DNA from: Terriglobales bacterium | GTDB lineage: Bacteria; Acidobacteriota; Terriglobia; Terriglobales; Acidobacteriaceae | Direction of reading: 5' to 3' | Assembly: GCA_025451215.1 (NCBI GenBank) | Contig: JANWKU010000077.1 | Coordinates: 1 to 35,117, forward strand | DNA length: 35,117 bases | Shown: in pieces, positions 31,169-35,117 of the stretch | How the letters are laid out: each line of letters opens with the position of its first letter | Position numbering within the stretch: the stretch's first letter is position 1 | Translations under genes and position numbers: made by a program | Notes under the pieces: model-generated | Database searches by the model: none | What the model was told of the DNA's origin: nothing | Seen by the model: only the letters and a program-made list of their open reading frames with translations

Positions 31169-32541
31169 CTACTACGCGAAAAATTCTAATTGGCGTTGGT
31201 GCGTTGGTGATCATGCTGATCATTATCGGCGTCTCCATGAGCCAGAGTAATAAGAACGTGTCCACCGTGCAGACGAGCAAGGTGCAGCGCATGGACCTTG
31301 CGTCGGTGGTTAGCGCATCGGGGGAGATTAAGCCGAAGACCTACGTGAATATTGACGCCAACGCCTTTGGCCGGATCATTAAGCTGTATGTGAAAGAGGG
31401 CGACAAGGTGAAAAAGGGCCAGTTGCTGGCGCAACTGGAGAGCGTGCAATCTGCGGCCGATGTGAATGGAGCGCAGGCGGCGCTGCAAGCTTCGCGCAGC
31501 GATGAGATTGCGGCTGAGGCGGCGACGAATACCTCCATGGCCAGCCTGAACAAAGCGAAATCAGACGCGGAAAAGGCGCAACTGGACTGGGAGCGGAGCC
31601 AGGGGCTTTATAAAGCCGGGCTGATTCCGAAATCTGATTACGACACGCAAAAGGCCGCGTGGCAGACGGCGCAGGCTGGGTTGGCGCAGGCGCAGGCTAC
31701 TCTGGCACAGGCCAAGGCACAGCGGGAGTCGGCGGGGCGGCACATTACGCAAAACGAGGCAGACTTGGCGCGGTTTGCGGACGTCCTACAGAAGACGCGA
31801 TACGTTGCGCCGTTTGATGGCGTCGTGACCAGTTTGCCGGTGCGGGAAGGCGAGACGGTGGTGATCGGAATCCAGAATTCGCCGGGCAGCACGCTGATGA
31901 GCATCGCCGATATGTCCATTATTACGGCGGAAGTAGAAATGGATGAGACCGACATTGTGGACTTGAGGCTGGGGCAGCCGGCGGAGGTCAGCATTGACGC
32001 CATTCCTAACAAGACGTTCAAGGCTGTGGTCACTGAAATTGGCGATAACGCAATCGTGCGTTCTACCGGCGTAGCTACATCTCAGCAGACGACTGCCAGC
32101 GATGAGGCGAAGGAATTCAAAGTGGTCGTCACACTGACGAATCCGCCGGAGAATTTGCGTCCGGGACTTTCGGCGACGGCGAAGGTCACGACTGCGTCGC
32201 GAAGCAATGCGCTTTCGATTCCGATTCAGGCTGTGACTGTGCGCAAGCCTTCGGAGTTGCAGCCGGTGAATTCTAAAGGGGCGGTGCAGGCTGCGGCCCC
32301 GGCTCAGGATGCGAAGAGCAATGCGAAGACTGAGATCCAGGGTGTGTTTGTGGTGCGGAACCGCAAGGTGGAATTCGTGCCGGTGAAGACGGGCATTAGC
32401 GGGACTAATGACACTGAGGTTTTGAGCGGGGTGAAAGAAGGGGATGAAATTGTTACGGGGCCTTACAAGGTGCTGCGGGCTTTGCATCCGGGAAATACGA
32501 TCAAGGTGGATAATTCCACGCCTGTGGTTGCTGGGCAGTAA
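31165..32541 (+). CDS. MacA/HlyD-type periplasmic adaptor (membrane fusion protein)
   Basis: This 458-residue protein is anchored by one N-terminal membrane segment (LIGVGALVIMLIIIGVSM). The lipoyl-like half-motif GRIIKLYVKEGDKVKKGQLLAQLES is followed by a coiled-coil hairpin (about residues 95-205, rich in Ala, Gln and Lys). A second half-motif (KTRYVAPFDGVVTSLPVREGE) and beta-barrel/membrane-proximal domains follow (GQPAEVSIDAIPNKTFKAVVTEIG; GVFVVRNRKVEFVPVKTGISG). It would link an inner-membrane ABC exporter to an outer-membrane channel. The nearby MacB-like permease genes are the obvious partners, although they are on the opposite strand and converge with it. The ribosome site is discussed under the mini-ORF. 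Confidence 0.9.
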   Translation: MTTTRKILIGVGALVIMLIIIGVSMSQSNKNVSTVQTSKVQRMDLASVVSASGEIKPKTYVNIDANAFGRIIKLYVKEGDKVKKGQLLAQLESVQSAADVNGAQAALQASRSDEIAAEAATNTSMASLNKAKSDAEKAQLDWERSQGLYKAGLIPKSDYDTQKAAWQTAQAGLAQAQATLAQAKAQRESAGRHITQNEADLARFADVLQKTRYVAPFDGVVTSLPVREGETVVIGIQNSPGSTLMSIADMSIITAEVEMDETDIVDLRLGQPAEVSIDAIPNKTFKAVVTEIGDNAIVRSTGVATSQQTTASDEAKEFKVVVTLTNPPENLRPGLSATAKVTTASRSNALSIPIQAVTVRKPSELQPVNSKGAVQAAAPAQDAKSNAKTEIQGVFVVRNRKVEFVPVKTGISGTNDTEVLSGVKEGDEIVTGPYKVLRALHPGNTIKVDNSTPVVAGQ

Positions 32542-32549
32542 TTTCCTTA

Positions 32550-32602
32550 GGGGCTAAAGCCCTCGTTTTTTGTGGTCTGTGCGGCGCGGCTAAAGCCGTG
32601 CC
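32550..32602 (+). repeat. pair of covarying hairpins, family 2 copies 1 and 2 (first may terminate the adaptor gene)
   Basis: The first hairpin is GGGC-TAAA-GCCC (32551-32562), and CTCGTTTTTTG follows, so it can also serve as an intrinsic terminator for the adaptor gene. The second is GGCGCGGC-TAAA-GCCGTGCC (32583-32602; one G-U pair). Both have the loop TAAA closed by C-G. A second pair lies at 34082-34138, on the other side of the permease gene. Confidence 0.65.
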
Positions 32603-32702
32603 CTTCTCGAAAGTCGGTTTTGCGTTTTTCACATAGGCCTGAGTGATTGGGCTTGGGCATCTGCTGCGAAAGACCAGATATTAGGAATCTTGCTGGTTAT
32701 AG

Positions 32703-32770
32703 GGATTCTTCGCTTCGCTCAGAATGACAGTACGTAGGGATCCTTCGCGATGAATTTGCTCAGGATGACA
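32703..32770 (-). repeat. dispersed TGAGCG..CGAAG repeat, copies 3 and 4
   Basis: The first part, read on the minus strand, is CATTCTGAGCGAAGCGAAGA (up to 32728), matching 9894-9918. A second, degenerate copy follows at about 32738-32770 (minus strand: CATCCTGAGCAAATTCATCG). They lie in the gap between the adaptor and permease genes. Confidence 0.5.
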
Positions 32771-32804
32771 TTGCTCGATTGATTCGTATGTTTACCCGCA
32801 GTCG

Positions 32805-34067
32805 TTACTCGTAGCGTAAAGACTCGATTGGATCGAGGTTCGCGGCTTTCCACGCGGGGTAAATTCCGAAGAAGAGGCCTTCGATGGCCGCGGCGACGAA
32901 ACCGAAGACCCCCCAGAATAGGGACATCCGCGCGGGGAGCGAACTCCAGATTGCCGGGATGATCCAAGTGATGGCTGCGCCGGTGAGGACGCCGATAATG
33001 CCTCCCGCTCCGGTGAGGGCCATTGCCTCAAGCGTGAATTGCAGCAGGATGTCGCGCTTGCGCGCGCCGATGGCTTTGCGGACTCCAATCTCGCGCGTGC
33101 GCTCGGTGACTGAAACCAGCATGATGTTCATGACGCCGACGCCGCCTACGATCAATCCCACGCTGGAAACCGCGAACATGAAAACAAACACCATTCCCGT
33201 GACCTGGTTCCAGACGTCGGAGAGAGAATCCTGGGTGAAGACGGCGAAATTGTCTGGCTTTTCGGGGGCAACTTTACGGCGGCGGCGCAGCAATTCGCGG
33301 ACTTCGTCAATTGCCTGGGGCATGGCGGCGTGAGATTTCGCCTTGATGCTGATCCAGACGTCTTTCAATTCAGGATGCAGCGTGCGGAATGTGCTTAGGG
33401 GAAAGATGATGATATTGTCGTCAGGATTTTTTCCTCCGCCAAAGACCGTCTTGCGTTGTCCCATTACGCCGACGATGGTAAAGAGCTGGCCCTCGACGTT
33501 GATCTCTTTATTTAGCGGGCTTTCACCGGGGAAAAGTTCCTCGGCGGTATCGGAGCCTATGATGATTACGGGCGCGCGGCGTTCGTCGTCAACCTCGCTG
33601 AACCAGCGGCCAGCGGCGACTTGTAGATCGTAAACGTCTTTCCACGAGGCGGTGTCGCCTTCAAGAATTGTGTTTTTCGCCTTGCGCCCTTTGTATTTTG
33701 CGGCAAAAGTTCCCACTCCCAACTGCGGCAGGAAGTAACGAATGCCAGCGGAGACGGCCTGTACGTGGGGCAAATCTTTCATGGCTTCGGCGTCTTCGTA
33801 AGTGAGTTCTTTGCGGGTGCGCATCTCCTGCGTGGGCCGGGAAAAGGTGAAGGGCTCGATGTGATACGCAAAAATAATGTTCGATCCCAGGCTGCTGATG
33901 ACCTGCGAGACGTTGTCATTGAGTCCGCTGACGATGGAGGAAATGGCGATGACGACGGCGACGCCGATCACAATGCCCAGCACGGTGAGCGATGAGCGCA
34001 GCTTGTTGCTGCGGATGGTGTTCATCGCCATGCTGAGAATTTCGCCGTAATCGCGCTTACGCATCAT
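32805..34067 (-). CDS. MacB/FtsX-like ABC transporter permease
   Basis: This 420-residue protein has a first membrane segment near residues 25-45 ([19 protein letters not shown]). A large periplasmic domain of the MacB_PCD type follows ([20 protein letters not shown] and [20 protein letters not shown]), then a C-terminal FtsX domain with three membrane segments. The hallmark is [20 protein letters not shown] just after GGVGV. It has no nucleotide-binding domain, so it needs a separate ATPase that is not visible in this window. The ATG at 34067 gives MMRKRDYGE; no ribosome site is evident. The second permease, upstream on the same strand, is its likely partner or paralog. Confidence 0.9.
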   Translation of the reverse strand: MMRKRDYGEILSMAMNTIRSNKLRSSLTVLGIVIGVAVVIAISSIVSGLNDNVSQVISSLGSNIIFAYHIEPFTFSRPTQEMRTRKELTYEDAEAMKDLPHVQAVSAGIRYFLPQLGVGTFAAKYKGRKAKNTILEGDTASWKDVYDLQVAAGRWFSEVDDERRAPVIIIGSDTAEELFPGESPLNKEINVEGQLFTIVGVMGQRKTVFGGGKNPDDNIIIFPLSTFRTLHPELKDVWISIKAKSHAAMPQAIDEVRELLRRRRKVAPEKPDNFAVFTQDSLSDVWNQVTGMVFVFMFAVSSVGLIVGGVGVMNIMLVSVTERTREIGVRKAIGARKRDILLQFTLEAMALTGAGGIIGVLTGAAITWIIPAIWSSLPARMSLFWGVFGFVAAAIEGLFFGIYPAWKAANLDPIESLRYE

Positions 34068-34081
34068 AAGAAATTCGTATT

Positions 34082-34138
34082 AGGCACTAAAGTGCCTGTT
34101 TGATTTTGAAGAAGCTACCGCAATGCTGAAGCATTGCG
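34082..34138 (+). repeat. pair of covarying hairpins, family 2 copies 3 and 4
   Basis: AGGCAC-TAAA-GTGCCT lies at 34082-34097 and CGCAATGC-TGAA-GCATTGCG at 34119-34138. The stems are unrelated in sequence but perfectly paired, and each has a four-base T(A/G)AA loop closed by C-G, as at 32550-32602. They lie between the two permease genes. Confidence 0.65.
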
Positions 34139-34218
34139 CCACCCAAAATCGGTTTAACGTGGCTGCCCGTTGCCCAGACACATCCAGAACTATTGATCAT
34201 GTGCTTCTAAACCCGCCA

Positions 34219-35117
34219 TTACATTTCAAAGCGCAACGCGGCAATGGGATCAAGCCGGGCCGCTTTTCGCGCTGGGTAGACTCCAAAAAATACGCCGACG
34301 CTGGCGGAGACGATCAATCCTGAAAATACCGCCCATCCCTTGATGGCGGAGGGCATTCCGATGGCCAGGGTAATTCCCATTGCCAGAGAGATGCCTACGA
34401 GCACGCCCAGTGTTCCGCCTACCAGCGCCATGGTTGCGGACTCGATGAGAAATTGCAGCAAGACATCTTCACTGCGAGCGCCCAATGCTTTGCGGATGCC
34501 GATTTCCCGCGTGCGCTCGGTCACAGAGACCAGCATGATGTTCATGATTACAATTCCGCCCACGACCAGCGACACGGCCGCAATGCCGATCATGGCAATA
34601 AAAAATGTCTGGCTGAAATTTGACCAGATGCTCAGCAGGCTGGAGTTGGTTTCAATATCAAAACTGTCGTCCGAGCCGGGAAGATCATGGCGGCGGGAGC
34701 GCAATGCTACGCGAGCTTCGTCCATTGCGGTATCAAGCACAGGGCCCGCGTTGGCGGATTTGCCGGAGATGGTAATGCTGGCGGCGTGCGCGCCATACTG
34801 CTTGAGGTAAGCTGTGATGGGAATCATGATGTAGTTGTCGAGACTTTGCCCCAGCGTTTTGCCTTTCTTCTTGCCTACGCCGATGATCTGGTAGGTCCAT
34901 CCATCCACGCGGATCTCGCGGCCCAGCGGATCTTCGCCAGGCATCAGGTTATCCACAATGTCGGTACCCACGACCGCGACTGGCGAGCGGTTATTCAAAT
35001 CGGTGGCGTTCAGCATGCGGCCGGAGGTGAGTTCGGTGTCGTAAATCGGCGCCATGGAGGGAGTGATTCCCTGCACGGTTGTGTCATCAATGGACTGCGC
35101 GCCGTACTTCACCTTAC
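34219..35117 (-). CDS. MacB/FtsX-like ABC transporter permease, 5' end cut by window
   Basis: The visible 298 residues cover the second part of the periplasmic domain (LMPGEDPLGREIRVDGWTYQ, GVGKKKGKTLGQSLDNY) and the complete C-terminal FtsX domain with [20 protein letters not shown]. The frame stays open to the window edge, so the true start lies beyond 35117; the GTG at 35112 is not a credible start. The conserved core is nearly identical in pattern to that of the 32805-34067 permease, so the pair arose by duplication. Its mode of action and missing ATPase are as for that gene. The two genes are 151 bases apart on the same strand. Confidence 0.88.
   Translation of the reverse strand, partial: KVKYGAQSIDDTTVQGITPSMAPIYDTELTSGRMLNATDLNNRSPVAVVGTDIVDNLMPGEDPLGREIRVDGWTYQIIGVGKKKGKTLGQSLDNYIMIPITAYLKQYGAHAASITISGKSANAGPVLDTAMDEARVALRSRRHDLPGSDDSFDIETNSSLLSIWSNFSQTFFIAMIGIAAVSLVVGGIVIMNIMLVSVTERTREIGIRKALGARSEDVLLQFLIESATMALVGGTLGVLVGISLAMGITLAIGMPSAIKGWAVFSGLIVSASVGVFFGVYPARKAARLDPIAALRFEM

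Noticed and set aside
1-35117. CRISPR array, tRNA, rRNA, transposase or integrase
   Set aside because: No regularly spaced repeats of CRISPR size, no tRNA cloverleaf and no transposase or integrase motifs were found by reading. A covariance-model search was not possible.

Overview
The window reads as a chromosomal segment of an Acidobacteriota genome, probably of the Terriglobia/Koribacter-like group. That assignment is an inference from content. Two genes carry the acidobacterial VWFA-related architecture. Many genes encode secreted proteins. Covarying hairpin repeats fill several gaps between genes. No rRNA, tRNA, CRISPR array, transposase or integrase was seen.

Layout. 1-2237: the end of a nonulosonate/amino-sugar cluster (NeuC-type hydrolysing UDP-GlcNAc 2-epimerase, cut by the window edge, overlapping a DegT-type aminotransferase), facing a methyltransferase. 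3085-7696: a small secreted protein, a DinB-fold protein, a lipoprotein with PQQ-like propeller features, a small secreted unknown and a zinc alcohol dehydrogenase. 8046-9836: an hfq-hflX operon. 10143-14113: a secreted GH3 beta-glucosidase with a PA14 insert and a nucleoside phosphorylase-like enzyme. 14381-22524: two paralogous secreted proteins of unknown family flanking a large VWA protein and a secreted protein that looks like an (alpha/alpha)-barrel. The first paralog carries an in-frame amber codon. 22679-25781: a membrane-anchored unknown and a self-contained ABC-2 exporter/TetR operon with a clear promoter-operator. 25892-27000: an ORF6N-domain gene with striking palindromes, and a Lys-rich H1-like protein. 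27069-31008: a polytopic membrane protein, a deazaflavin-type nitroreductase-like protein, a second VWA protein and a small unknown. 31165-35117: a MacA-like adaptor and two MacB/FtsX-like permeases (the second cut by the window edge). They probably belong to one efflux or export function, although the adaptor is on the opposite strand and no MacB-type ATPase is visible here.

The strongest lead is the ORF6N locus. A 31-bp perfect palindrome lies exactly in frame over the family's conserved NLRSQ-V-(T/I)-S segment. Two more palindromes of the same design lie just upstream of the gene, and translated in the corresponding phase they also read as that motif (LRSQIVTSSW and LRSHFATSN). Other leads are the amber-interrupted paralog, two hairpin repeat families whose arms covary around a constant loop, a hairpin overlapping a Shine-Dalgarno, and the TetR operator embedded in a consensus-spaced promoter.
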